Assembly (NCBI RefSeq): GCF_000784355.1
Contig: NZ_KN360940.1
Coordinates: forward strand, 114,551 to 178,550
Reading direction: 5' to 3'
Length of the DNA stretch: 64,000 nucleotides
DNA from: Methanolacinia paynteri
GTDB lineage: Archaea > Halobacteriota > Methanomicrobia > Methanomicrobiales > Methanomicrobiaceae
Shown here: positions 35,919-43,681 of the stretch, piece by piece
Layout of the letters: each line of letters starts with the position of its first letter
Position numbering within the stretch: position 1 is the stretch's first letter
Position numbers and translations under genes: made by a program
Notes under the pieces: model-generated
Told to the model about the DNA's origin: nothing
The model's database searches: none
Seen by the model: the letters and a program-made list of their open reading frames with translations, nothing else

Positions 35919-36066
35919 GTAGTGAAGGTCGGGATCGGGGAGGTGGAAGCAGAATGACGGCGGGAACTTTTTCGTGTGGCACCTGACGCCGTCCCTGTCT
36001 TTTACCCATAGTAAGACTGTGTCTCTCCTGTAGTATGCGTCGAAGATCCAGCCCCCCGTGTTTTTT

Positions 36067-36579
36067 TCAACCGTTCTCCCAGCTCCCGAGAGTAGTCTGC
36101 CCGGACAGGACTGTTCTGCCCTTCTCCGCGGGCCGCGGTGCGTCAGCCTCCCCTATCACCACCACCCTGTCTGCATATTTCTCCATCATCGTGAGGGCCG
36201 AATCGAACCGCCTGTGAAAGAGGACGACCGCGGCCTTCTCTGCAGTCTCCCTGCACTTCATTCCTACAGCCTCCGCGAGTTCCGGTTCGCCGTCGTAAAG
36301 GCTCGGGTCGTGCTCGAAAAGGATCAGCGAATGGCTGGATTCGTCGAGTATCTCGAAGACCTGGAAAGGATTGATCGCCCGCCTGACATGGAATATCCTT
36401 CTCCTCCGGTCGAGTTTCGGGAGGAGCACGGGGTAGTTGCCGCAGAGATAGAGGCAGAGGTTTGTCTCGTGGGGCGGGATAGCCGACGCTATCGCGGGGA
36501 CAAGAGTTCCGTGCGGGGCGGCAAGGATGCTGAATGTGCCGGCTGAAAATTCGGGTATTCCGTTCCGGTCTTTGATCAT
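36067..36579 (-). CDS. Hypothetical protein upstream of the PolB-like gene
   Basis: 170 residues, no membrane segment. The stretch FSAGTFSILAAPHGTLVPAIAS sits where a RecA-fold protein would have a nucleotide loop but lacks GxxxxGK[ST]. A strand with acid end, SLILFEHDPSLYDG (~83-96), and the tail RTVLSGQTTLGSW fit a degenerate RecA/Rad55-like fold (weak inference). Its stop (TGA, 36067-36069) overlaps the TTG where the polymerase-like gene would begin, so the two belong together. This resembles bacterial mutasome gene pairs of an inactive RecA-like protein with an inactive polymerase. Confidence 0.6.
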   Translation of the reverse strand: MIKDRNGIPEFSAGTFSILAAPHGTLVPAIASAIPPHETNLCLYLCGNYPVLLPKLDRRRRIFHVRRAINPFQVFEILDESSHSLILFEHDPSLYDGEPELAEAVGMKCRETAEKAAVVLFHRRFDSALTMMEKYADRVVVIGEADAPRPAEKGRTVLSGQTTLGSWENG

Positions 36580-36713
36580 CGAGGATCTGTTCCGGTGTAT
36601 TCAGGTATAACCGCGGGTCGTGTGCGGTGCGAAAGTATAATCCGTCTGGTGGCAGTCTCCCTGCACCACCCCAATCGTCACGCTCATGTGTGTTAATGAT
36701 CAATCCTAAAGGA

Positions 36714-37601
36714 ATGAAGGCGCTCATTGCCGAATATACCGTTTTCAACGATCCCGGCCTTGCACCGGAGGGAAGAGCGATGCTTAGGGTGCTCAGCGAG
36801 AGTTTCGAACGCTGCGGGTATGAAGTTTTATCCCCAGAGAAAGGTGACTTTGCAGAGGAGATCGGGCGTCTGGCTCCCCAGTGCGATGTCGGGCTTGTAA
36901 TCGCACCGGACGACATACTATGGCGGTTCACGAAGATCGTGGAGGACAATACGAGAAATATCGGCTGCGGCAGCCTGAATATTGCGCTCTGTTCGAACAA
37001 GCGCCGGACCGGGGAAATGCTTTCGTCGCAGGAGATCGCGGTCCCGAAAGAGATAGACGAAGGTATCAGGCTCATCAAAAAGATCAACGGCGTCGACGGG
37101 CAGAATATGAGGCTGGCGGACGAGGAACCCGAAAAGGGTGAGTTCGGGCAGGAGTTCATCGAAGGCGACAATATCAGCGTAAGCTTAGTCGGCGGGCGTG
37201 TGACGGGAGATACCTGCCTCTCGTACTCTGGAAAGGGGCCGGTCGTCCTCTCGGTCAACAGGCAGTATATCGAAAGGGAAGGGAACAGGTTCTATTACCG
37301 CGGCGGTGAGACACCGGTCGATCACCCGCGTAGGGATGAGATCGTCGAAACCGCGATTAAGTCCATGAACATCCTCGGATGCCAGGGCTACACGGGCGTC
37401 GATGTTATAGTGGCCGACGATATATATGTCGTTGACGTGAACCCCCGGCCGACAACAAGCCTTGTCGGGATCTGTGCGATCATGGAGGAGGAGATCGCCG
37501 ATATTCTCGTGGAGTCGTCAAAGGGCAATGTACCTGATTGCGTTCACCTGAACGGCCGGGTCTCGTTCGATACGAAAGGCGTGGTGAAGAGACTTGAGTG
37601 A
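36714..37601 (+). CDS. mfnD: Tyramine-L-glutamate ligase (ATP-grasp), methanofuran biosynthesis
   Basis: About 295 residues from ATG 36714 (ATG 36696 in frame is the alternative; an open frame from 36627 is less likely). ATP-grasp features: the PEKGEFGQEFIEGDNISVSL core and the metal site VDVNPRPTTSLVG near the C-terminus. It joins glutamate to tyramine in building the methanofuran side chain. The next gene, overlapping by 8 bp, is the mfnF-like gene of the same pathway, which supports the call. Methanofuran is the C1 carrier used by the Ftr encoded at 19490. Confidence 0.85.
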   Translation: MKALIAEYTVFNDPGLAPEGRAMLRVLSESFERCGYEVLSPEKGDFAEEIGRLAPQCDVGLVIAPDDILWRFTKIVEDNTRNIGCGSLNIALCSNKRRTGEMLSSQEIAVPKEIDEGIRLIKKINGVDGQNMRLADEEPEKGEFGQEFIEGDNISVSLVGGRVTGDTCLSYSGKGPVVLSVNRQYIEREGNRFYYRGGETPVDHPRRDEIVETAIKSMNILGCQGYTGVDVIVADDIYVVDVNPRPTTSLVGICAIMEEEIADILVESSKGNVPDCVHLNGRVSFDTKGVVKRLE

Positions 37602-38529
37602 TATTATAGGCATAGATGTGGGCGGTGCCAACCTGAAGGTATTCGAAAACGATACTGTCACGATTCATTATTGTCCGATGTGGCAGAAGGCCCCGATTAC
37701 AGAGATCCTCAAGTCTTATTCTGGAAAGAAGGCGGCGGTTGTCATGAGCGGTGAGCTTGCCGACGGTTTTGCGAATAAAAAAGAGGGTATAAAATTCATT
37801 GTCGAATCTGTGAAGAGAGCGATTCCGGAGTCTTTATTCTACGGGACCGATGGAGGGTTCCACGAAGGGCCGACATCCCTTCTTGCAGCCGCGAACTGGC
37901 TGGCATCGGCCGATTTCCTCAGGGAGAGATACCCGGATCAGGTCCTTGTCGATCTCGGGAGCACGACTACCGACATTATCCCGCTCAACTCTTTCGAAGC
38001 CCTGAAGGGCATGAGAGATCTCGACCGCCTGAGGAAAGGGTATCTCGTGTATACCGGAACCCTGCGGTCTACGGTTCCCTCGCTCCTGAGATCGGTATCC
38101 GTCAACGGTTACGACACTCTTGTAAGCAGCGAATATTTCGCCCAGAGTGCGGACGTTCATCTGGTCCTCGGCAATATCGATGAAGCCGATTACACCGTCC
38201 CTACTCCCGACGGTGCTACGACATCCTACGAAGCTTCGCTCCAGAGGCTTTCGCGGGTTGTATGTTCGGATCTCGAGGAGATCGGGGAGTCTGGCGCACT
38301 TGAGATCGCAAGGGCATTTTACAGTGAGCAGATGAATCTCATAAAAGAGCAGGTGGAAAGAGTCATGGATGAAACCAGATCCTCGGGAGTTATTGCAGCC
38401 GGGATCGGATCGAATATCATATCCGGACTGTTCGACTGCATCGATCTATCCTGCGAACCGGGAATCTACCCCGATGCCCTCCCTGCACAGGCCGTATGCG
38501 AGGTGGCTGAACGAACCGGTATATTCTGA
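37594..38529 (+). CDS. mfnF: Methanofuran biosynthesis protein MfnF-like (hydantoinase/oxoprolinase fold)
   Basis: 311 residues. The ASKHA-type phosphate motif IGIDVGGANLKVF stands at the N-terminus, with a second motif DLGSTTTDIIPL (~119-130) and a C-terminal GVIAAGIGSNII. The family (H4MPT-linked C1 pathway protein, MJ0840-like) couples the furan moiety to gamma-glutamyltyramine. It starts with TTG inside the end of mfnD, so it is translationally coupled. The same family is annotated near methylotrophy genes in bacteria, but the methanogen context and mfnD favour mfnF. Confidence 0.8.
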   Translation: MSDIIGIDVGGANLKVFENDTVTIHYCPMWQKAPITEILKSYSGKKAAVVMSGELADGFANKKEGIKFIVESVKRAIPESLFYGTDGGFHEGPTSLLAAANWLASADFLRERYPDQVLVDLGSTTTDIIPLNSFEALKGMRDLDRLRKGYLVYTGTLRSTVPSLLRSVSVNGYDTLVSSEYFAQSADVHLVLGNIDEADYTVPTPDGATTSYEASLQRLSRVVCSDLEEIGESGALEIARAFYSEQMNLIKEQVERVMDETRSSGVIAAGIGSNIISGLFDCIDLSCEPGIYPDALPAQAVCEVAERTGIF

Positions 38530-38534
38530 GCCTG

Positions 38535-38735
38535 TTGCTCCTCGCCGGCTCCCTCGCAATCTCGGCAGTCTTCTTCATGGCCGGACTGCCGTTCTTCTTC
38601 ATGTTCCTGTTCATACCGTTAATCCCGCTCTTCGGCCGGCAACGGAGGGCCAAAAAGTGTCCGCTGTGCGGGTGGGAGACCTACGGCGACGAGATATACT
38701 GTCCGTATGACGGAACAGCACTTGAAGAGGAATAA
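38535..38735 (+). CDS. Small membrane protein with C-terminal zinc ribbon
   Basis: 66 residues. A hydrophobic N-terminal half (LAGSLAISAVFFMAGLPFFFMFLFIPLIPLF, one long or two short segments) is followed by RRAKKCPLCGWETYGDEIYCPYDGTAL, two CPxC/CPxD knuckles typical of a zinc ribbon. TTG 38535 comes five bases after the mfnF stop and has no strong ribosome site, so coupled translation is likely. It could be a membrane-tethered metal-binding or adaptor protein. No specific function is known to me. Confidence 0.65.
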   Translation: MLLAGSLAISAVFFMAGLPFFFMFLFIPLIPLFGRQRRAKKCPLCGWETYGDEIYCPYDGTALEEE

Positions 38736-38765
38736 AATCAGGCTCTTCGCTGATTTCACTACTTT

Positions 38766-39110
38766 CGGCAACCCATCGCCGTGAGCCGCACAGCAGGCTC
38801 ACGGATCGGCCCCGACCTCGGGGCCTCTCTATCATGATAGGCCGCTCAGGGGATAGACAAGTATCCCCTGAGTGGCAAGACGCGGTAAACTCATGGCGTG
38901 TACGGAATGAAATATGCTCCAAAAACTAAATTCAACAGCTCCGGGGACCCTTGCCGGTCCCCGAGCGTGCCGTGAGATGAGTATCTTATGGCAAGGCCCC
39001 TGGGTAGGGGCCGTCCGGCGGCATGGCCGCCGGTGCCGAGGTCGCCTGGGTAAGATATGTACACAATATCCAAACGTATGCAAGGATGAGAAAATGCTTC
39101 GCATTTTCTG
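38766..39110 (+). other. Hairpin cluster B, candidate structured RNA
   Basis: At least nine stems in ~340 bp between convergent genes. Among them: CCGTGAGCC/GGCTCACGG (38779-38804), GGCCCCGA/TCGGGGCC (38808-38825), palindrome CTATCATGATAG (38829-38840), a 14-bp stem 38842-38875 with one G-T pair and loop GACAAG, CGGGGACC/GGTCCCCG (38942-38963), an 11-bp stem 38968-38993 with two G-T pairs, GGCCCCT/AGGGGCC (38995-39012), CCGGCGGC/GCCGCCGG (39015-39033) and AGAAAATGC/GCATTTTCT (39089-39109). All three G-T pairs are wobbles on the plus strand, as expected of a plus-strand RNA. No open frame is plausible. 38766-39201 has no gene. Confidence 0.6.
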
Positions 39111-39201
39111 GCAATTGTTTGCTGCCCAAAAATTATTTGCCCACATGAAACAGCGAAGAACCGAAAATTGCATGAACCGTGATATCAAAAAAGGGTTATA
39201 T

Positions 39202-39411
39202 TTAGTCGACGCCAAGAATGACGTTGCTTGCTTTGATTATAGCGTAGGCTTCCTTTCCGACTTTAAGTCCGAGGTTGTCGACGGACTCTTTTGTGATCAT
39301 GGAGACCACCTGTGCTCCGCCCGGAAGCTCGATTACTACTTCAGCTGCAACCTGTCCAATCTCGATCTCTTTTACTTTGCCTTTTAAGGCATTTCTTGCA
39401 CTGTATTTCAT
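39202..39411 (-). CDS. Molybdate/tungstate-binding Mop protein (molbindin)
   Basis: 69 residues, one TOBE/Mop domain (KYSARNALKGKVKEIEIG, VVIELPGGAQVVSMITKESVDNLGLKVGKEAYAIIKASNVILG). Molbindins form hexamers that store or buffer molybdate and tungstate in the cytoplasm. The fdhAB genes just downstream on the other strand need Mo or W pterin, so supply for formate dehydrogenase is a natural role. Complete at both ends. Confidence 0.88.
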   Translation of the reverse strand: MKYSARNALKGKVKEIEIGQVAAEVVIELPGGAQVVSMITKESVDNLGLKVGKEAYAIIKASNVILGVD

Positions 39412-39477
39412 TTTCGATACCTCGTTTGCATATACACTCTCATCTGATAAATATTTTGAGTTAAAAAAAGTTCTTTG

Positions 39478-40011
39478 TCAGCGGCGTTTTTGTAACATAT
39501 AAAGCAGAATATTGTTCCTTTCAGAGCCTTCCTGCTTCATCACCGCCTCGGATATGTTGAGCAGGGACGTGGGGAAGAGAACCTCGTGAAATTCGACCGA
39601 CGGGACCTCGCCCGGGTTGAAATCCGAAAGGCTCCTGATAGTCGACGGGTTTACTATGATATTCATCTTCCGGAGGATCTTCGAGATATGGTTTGCAGGG
39701 TGGAGTCTCAGGTTCAGGAGACAGAAATCTACAAGCGGAGCCCCCATCCTGATGTCATTATAGAAGGGGGAGTCGGCATACACGAGTCTCCCGCATTCTG
39801 TGCACCTGAACCGCCTGACATTTACCGTGATGTTCCGCCTCGAGTCCCCCTCCATAATCGTTGCGAACTTTTTCTTCTTTACATCGTGTGCCCTGAGCTC
39901 TCCGTCGCAGAACGGGCACCTGTCCGCATCTTCAAACAGGAACCCCTCGAGGCTTAATATCCCGCTTATTGTGATGTCCGCTATCATCGGAGGTATTGCA
40001 ACTTTTTTCAT
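39478..40011 (-). CDS. Zinc-ribbon protein of unknown function
   Basis: 177 residues. One zinc ribbon is formed by CPFC (~32-35) and CTEC (~70-73) around a basic strand (KKKKFATIMEGDSRRNITVNVRRFRCTECGRLVYADSPF). The C-terminal part is helical with LRKMNIIVNPSTIRSLSDF, which could be a helix-turn-helix. The layout recalls transposase N-termini or a small regulator. It is divergent from fdhA1 (124 bp between starts), so regulation of the formate dehydrogenase genes is possible (inference). No catalytic residues are seen. Confidence 0.6.
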   Translation of the reverse strand: MKKVAIPPMIADITISGILSLEGFLFEDADRCPFCDGELRAHDVKKKKFATIMEGDSRRNITVNVRRFRCTECGRLVYADSPFYNDIRMGAPLVDFCLLNLRLHPANHISKILRKMNIIVNPSTIRSLSDFNPGEVPSVEFHEVLFPTSLLNISEAVMKQEGSERNNILLYMLQKRR

Positions 40012-40085
40012 ATCCTGATTAGGGATTGATCCTCATATATGATAAATTCCACCGATATTGTGCATATTTAGGTTTACCAAACAAG

Positions 40086-40135
40086 GTTCTTAAATATATC
40101 AAAATCCAAAACTTCTGTGTTCTGAGGTATAGACT
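40086..40135 (+). promoter_or_regulatory. Promoter of the first fdhAB pair
   Basis: TTCTTAAATATATC at 40087-40100 is a TATA-like element. GAGGT at 40124-40128 is the ribosome site, 7 nt before ATG 40136. The 5' leader would be short (about 10-15 nt). Confidence 0.55.
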
Positions 40136-41695
40136 ATGGAATTAAAATACGTACCTACAGTATGTCCATTCTGTGGAACAGGCTGTTCCTTCAGCCTCGT
40201 CGTCAAAGACGGCAAAGTTGTCGGATCCGCACCGTTCCACCGTTCACCCGTATGTGACGGAAAGACCTGCCAGAAAGGTCACTATGCATACGAGCTCGTG
40301 AACAGCGAAGCAAGAATCACCACCCCGATGATCAAAAAGGGCGACGAACTCGTCGAAGCATCATGGGACGAAGCACTCGCAGCAGTTGCAGACGGCCTTA
40401 AGGGCGTCTCCGGTGCGGATATCGCAGTTTTCGCATCTGCAAACGCAACAAACGAGGACATCTACGCTCTCAAGAAGCTTGCATCCGATGTGTTCAAGAC
40501 CGAGAACTTCACAAGCTGTGCAGCACTCGGCATCGATGCATCCGCAGGAACAATCAGGGATATTGCGAAGGCCGACTGCATCGTCGCCGTCGGAAACATC
40601 TTCGAGTCGCACCCGCTGATTGCCCGCAGGATCGTAAACGCGAAGGACAAGGGAGCAAAGGTAATTGCAATCGACTCGGTCAACAGCTCGATGGCAAAAC
40701 TTGCAGACCAGTTCGTCAAGGCCGCACCCGGCGGAGAGATCGAGGCAATCAAAGAAGCAGCAGCATTTGTCGAAGGCAGCGCTGCAGTAGTTCTCTACGC
40801 AGTCAGCGCAACAAAGAGTGAGGCAGCAGTCGCAGCAGCCGCAAAGGCTCTTGCAGATGAGAAGAAGGCCGCATTCTGTGCACTTCCCGCCCAGGCAAAC
40901 GGCCGCGGAGCACTCGATATCGGTGTCGCACCTTTCGATGACGTATTCGGAAAGGAATACAAAGCCTGCTACGTGATGGGCGAGGACCTCGGACCCGTCG
41001 AAGGCGGATTCATAGTAGTCCAGGACTCGTTCCTGTCAGGAACCGCAAAGTCTGCAAACGTCGTTCTTCCCGCAGCAGTATATGCAGAGGTCGACGGAAC
41101 CATGACCAACGCAGAGCGCCGCATCCAGCTCGTACGCAAGGCACAGGAGCCTGCAGAGGGCGTAAAGGCAAACTGGCAGATCGTCTCCGAAGTCGCAGGA
41201 AAGCTCGGCGGATCGATTGCATACGAATCTGCAGAAGCAATCTTCAACGAAATGTACGGCGACCTCTCCTACGATGCACTCCAGAAGGACGGATTCGTTA
41301 AAGAGGCAACAGCCGCAGTAGTCGCAGAAGGCGTTGCACCCGCAGCAGTCTCGGCCGGCGGCGACTATCCGTTCGCACTTGTTACAGGACCCTCGATCTG
41401 GCACGGCTACGGCGCAGCAGGCACACTCTCGGAGAACTGCCACTCACTCGTTAAGGAAGTCCCCTCGATGTTCGTGAAGATCAACCCCGCCGACGCAAAG
41501 GCACTCGATGTCAAGAAGGGCGAGACGGTCACTGTCTCAAGCGAGAAGGGAAGCATCAAAGCGACGGTCAGAATCTCTAAGGATCTCGACGAGGGAGTAA
41601 TCTTCGTCCCGACCATGAGCATGGGCGAAGAATGCATCTGCAAGATTGCAGGCGGAGAAAAGGCAGTAGCTGCAAAGATTGAGAAGGAGGCCTGA
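40136..41695 (+). CDS. FdhA-like molybdopterin oxidoreductase without catalytic Cys
   Basis: 519 residues, about 170 shorter than the canonical FdhA at 53648. The N-terminal 4Fe-4S ligands are kept (C10, C13, C17, C45 in CPFCGTGC and CDGKTC). Where formate dehydrogenase has DHCARLCHAS, with the catalytic Cys, this protein reads TSCAALGIDAS, so the catalytic Cys and its His are gone. A block of the cofactor-binding centre between the two (ending about YQKV in the other FdhA) is replaced by a short Ala-rich stretch. It cannot be an ordinary formate dehydrogenase. Like NuoG it may only pass electrons. It is co-transcribed with an intact fdhB (2-bp gap). The Ala/Glu/Lys-rich composition and strong TATA and ribosome sites suggest good expression. 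Confidence 0.85.
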   Translation: MELKYVPTVCPFCGTGCSFSLVVKDGKVVGSAPFHRSPVCDGKTCQKGHYAYELVNSEARITTPMIKKGDELVEASWDEALAAVADGLKGVSGADIAVFASANATNEDIYALKKLASDVFKTENFTSCAALGIDASAGTIRDIAKADCIVAVGNIFESHPLIARRIVNAKDKGAKVIAIDSVNSSMAKLADQFVKAAPGGEIEAIKEAAAFVEGSAAVVLYAVSATKSEAAVAAAAKALADEKKAAFCALPAQANGRGALDIGVAPFDDVFGKEYKACYVMGEDLGPVEGGFIVVQDSFLSGTAKSANVVLPAAVYAEVDGTMTNAERRIQLVRKAQEPAEGVKANWQIVSEVAGKLGGSIAYESAEAIFNEMYGDLSYDALQKDGFVKEATAAVVAEGVAPAAVSAGGDYPFALVTGPSIWHGYGAAGTLSENCHSLVKEVPSMFVKINPADAKALDVKKGETVTVSSEKGSIKATVRISKDLDEGVIFVPTMSMGEECICKIAGGEKAVAAKIEKEA

Positions 41696-41697
41696 AA

Positions 41698-42942
41698 ATG
41701 GTAGCAAAAGGCGACATGCTCTGGGCATGGGCAAAAGATTCCGCTGCTCTCGAGAGAGGAGAGTGCGGTGGTGCAGTAACCGCTCTTCTGAAATACGCTC
41801 TTGAAAGCGGAGAAGTCGACGGTGTTCTCACAGTCGAGAAGGGTGTCGATCTCTACGATGCAAAACCCGTGTTCATCACGAACCCCGAGGATATTGCAAA
41901 GGCGGCAGGATCGCTCCACTGCGGTACGCTTCTCATGCCTAAACTCATCAAGAAGTACCTCAACGGTGCACGCGACATGAAGATCGCGGTAACCATGAAG
42001 GGCTGCGATGCAAAGGCATTCTACGAACTCGTCAAGAGGCAGCAGATCAATATCGACAACGTCCTCACGATCGGTCTCAACTGCGGAGGATCGGTAAGCC
42101 CGATCGAAGCACGCGTAATGATCGAGGAGAAATTCGGCCTCAACCCCGACGACATCGTCAAGGAAGAGATCGACAAGGGTCAGTTCATCGTTCTCACAAA
42201 GGACGGCGAGCACAAGGGCATCAAGATCGACGAACTTGAAGAGGAAGGATACGGACGCCGTGCAAACTGCCAGCGCTGCAAGACAAAGATCCCGCGCCAG
42301 TGCGATCTTGCATGCGGTAACTGGGGAGTTATCGGCGACAAGGCCGGAAAGGCGACATTCGTCGAAGTCTGCTCGGACAAGGGTGCAGCCCTCGTTACGA
42401 AGGCGGAAGGCAAGGCAATCGAGACAGCAAAGCCCGCAGGACCTGCACTGGATATCCGCGGAAAGGTCGAGGGCGCGATGTTCAAGCTCGGAGACAAGTG
42501 CCGCAAGGAGCAGTTCGAAAAGCTCGGCGAAGGCAAAGAACGTCTCAACTACATCATGGACCAGACCTCAAGGTGCATCAAGTGCTACCAGTGCATTGAG
42601 AACTGCCCGATCTGCTACTGTGTCGAGTGTTCGACCAAGAAATCGCACCTTGTAGATCCCGGCGATGTTACCCCGCCATTCATGTTCCACTTAATCCGCT
42701 ATTCGCATATTGCAGATTCCTGTGTAAACTGCGGCCAGTGCCAGGAACTCTGTGCAATGGACATACCCAATGCATTATTCATGCACGCACTTCAGCTCGA
42801 GATGCAGGACATGTTCGGATACGAGCCTGGTGTCAACCTAGATCTCCCGGTACTCTCGCTTGTCGAGGAACCGGCCGAGAGAAAGCGCCTTAACGACACA
42901 GGCACCGACCAGATCTTCAACATCTTCGGCCAGAAAGAATAA
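41698..42942 (+). CDS. fdhB: F420-reducing formate dehydrogenase subunit beta, copy 1
   Basis: 414 residues. FdhB/FrhB family: an N-terminal part with GECGGAVTALLKYAL, the F420/FAD-binding middle (MKGCDAKAF, GLNCGGSVSP), CQRCKTKIPRQCDLACGNWG, and two C-terminal ferredoxin motifs CIKCYQCIENCPICYC and CVNCGQCQELC. It normally passes electrons from FdhA iron-sulfur centres to coenzyme F420 and can dock to heterodisulfide reductase. All cysteines are kept although its partner FdhA is non-catalytic. Very similar to the copy at 55711. Confidence 0.92.
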   Translation: MVAKGDMLWAWAKDSAALERGECGGAVTALLKYALESGEVDGVLTVEKGVDLYDAKPVFITNPEDIAKAAGSLHCGTLLMPKLIKKYLNGARDMKIAVTMKGCDAKAFYELVKRQQINIDNVLTIGLNCGGSVSPIEARVMIEEKFGLNPDDIVKEEIDKGQFIVLTKDGEHKGIKIDELEEEGYGRRANCQRCKTKIPRQCDLACGNWGVIGDKAGKATFVEVCSDKGAALVTKAEGKAIETAKPAGPALDIRGKVEGAMFKLGDKCRKEQFEKLGEGKERLNYIMDQTSRCIKCYQCIENCPICYCVECSTKKSHLVDPGDVTPPFMFHLIRYSHIADSCVNCGQCQELCAMDIPNALFMHALQLEMQDMFGYEPGVNLDLPVLSLVEEPAERKRLNDTGTDQIFNIFGQKE

Positions 42943-42952
42943 TCATACCGCA

Positions 42953-42985
42953 CCTGTTATATCAACAGGCCCAATATTTTTTAGC
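42953..42985 (+). terminator. Terminator after fdhB copy 1
   Basis: CCTGTT at 42953-42958 pairs with AACAGG at 42964-42969, followed by T-rich sequence. Confidence 0.5.
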
Positions 42986-43099
42986 TTTTTTTCTCCAGTG
43001 ATTCTTTTAATACGCTGCAATCTGTCTTTTTTCTTATTGCCGGGCAATAATGATAAGCTATAAATCATATTTTGGTAATAAAAGATTTTGAGAGATGTT

Positions 43100-43663
43100 A
43101 TGATTGATGCTTTTATCGAAGGTAACAAAAAATTTGTAGAGAAGGAGTTCAGGCAGAAGAAGGATCACTATTCTTCATTATCAAAAGGGCAGAGCCCTAA
43201 ATCGCTCTGGATTACGTGTTCCGACTCGAGAGTTAATCCTGAAAGAATTACCTCGGCCGAGGCCGGCGAGATCTTCGTTCACAGGAATATCGGCAATATC
43301 GTTCCTGAAGATGACCTGAATATTGCAACGGTACTCGAATACGCGGTGAACCACCTGAAGGTCGGGCAGATTGTAATATGCGGGCATTCAAACTGCGGGG
43401 CCATGAAGGCGCTCGTATCCAAAGGCGGCACAGGCGATCAGTATATTCCGCAGTGGCTTGAGGAAGCGAAGCCGGCCGCCGAGAATGCAGTGTCACGCGG
43501 GTGCCCTGAAAAGATGAAAACCCTTGAGATCGAGAATATAAAACACCAGCTCGAAAACCTGAAAAAATATTACATGGTCCGTGATGCAATCGACAGGGGC
43601 AGACTTGAGGTCCACGGGATGTATTACGATCTCGAAACGGGCCTGATCGAAGAAGTGGCCTGA
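43100..43663 (+). CDS. Beta-class carbonic anhydrase
   Basis: 187 residues from ATG 43100. Zinc ligands and active-site residues are present: CSDSR (C40, D42, R44) and HSNC (H96, C99). The rest follows the bacterial/archaeal beta family (GEIFVHRNIGNIV, TVLEYAVNHLKVGQIVICGH). It interconverts CO2 and bicarbonate in the cytoplasm. It stands between the fdh genes and, tail to tail, the Hyf-like membrane complex, sharing one hairpin terminator with it. An in-frame TTG at 43088 is a less likely start. Confidence 0.93.
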   Translation: MIDAFIEGNKKFVEKEFRQKKDHYSSLSKGQSPKSLWITCSDSRVNPERITSAEAGEIFVHRNIGNIVPEDDLNIATVLEYAVNHLKVGQIVICGHSNCGAMKALVSKGGTGDQYIPQWLEEAKPAAENAVSRGCPEKMKTLEIENIKHQLENLKKYYMVRDAIDRGRLEVHGMYYDLETGLIEEVA

Positions 43664-43680
43664 AAGATAATCTTTCAGGC
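43658..43680. terminator. Bidirectional terminator between carbonic anhydrase and Hyf-like operon
   Basis: A perfect 11-bp stem (GCCTGAAAGAT at 43658-43668, ATCTTTCAGGC at 43670-43680) overlaps the carbonic anhydrase stop and lies next to the end of the minus-strand operon. Confidence 0.7.
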
Positions 43681-43681
43681 T

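Noticed and set aside
38914-39387. 157-residue plus-strand open frame across hairpin cluster B
   Set aside because: No ribosome site or protein-like composition. It runs through multiple perfect stems and into the antisense of the Mop gene.
40136-41695. Ordinary truncated pseudogene of fdhA
   Set aside because: One uninterrupted frame, preserved 4Fe-4S motif, strong promoter and ribosome site, and a tightly spaced intact fdhB argue for a functional product.
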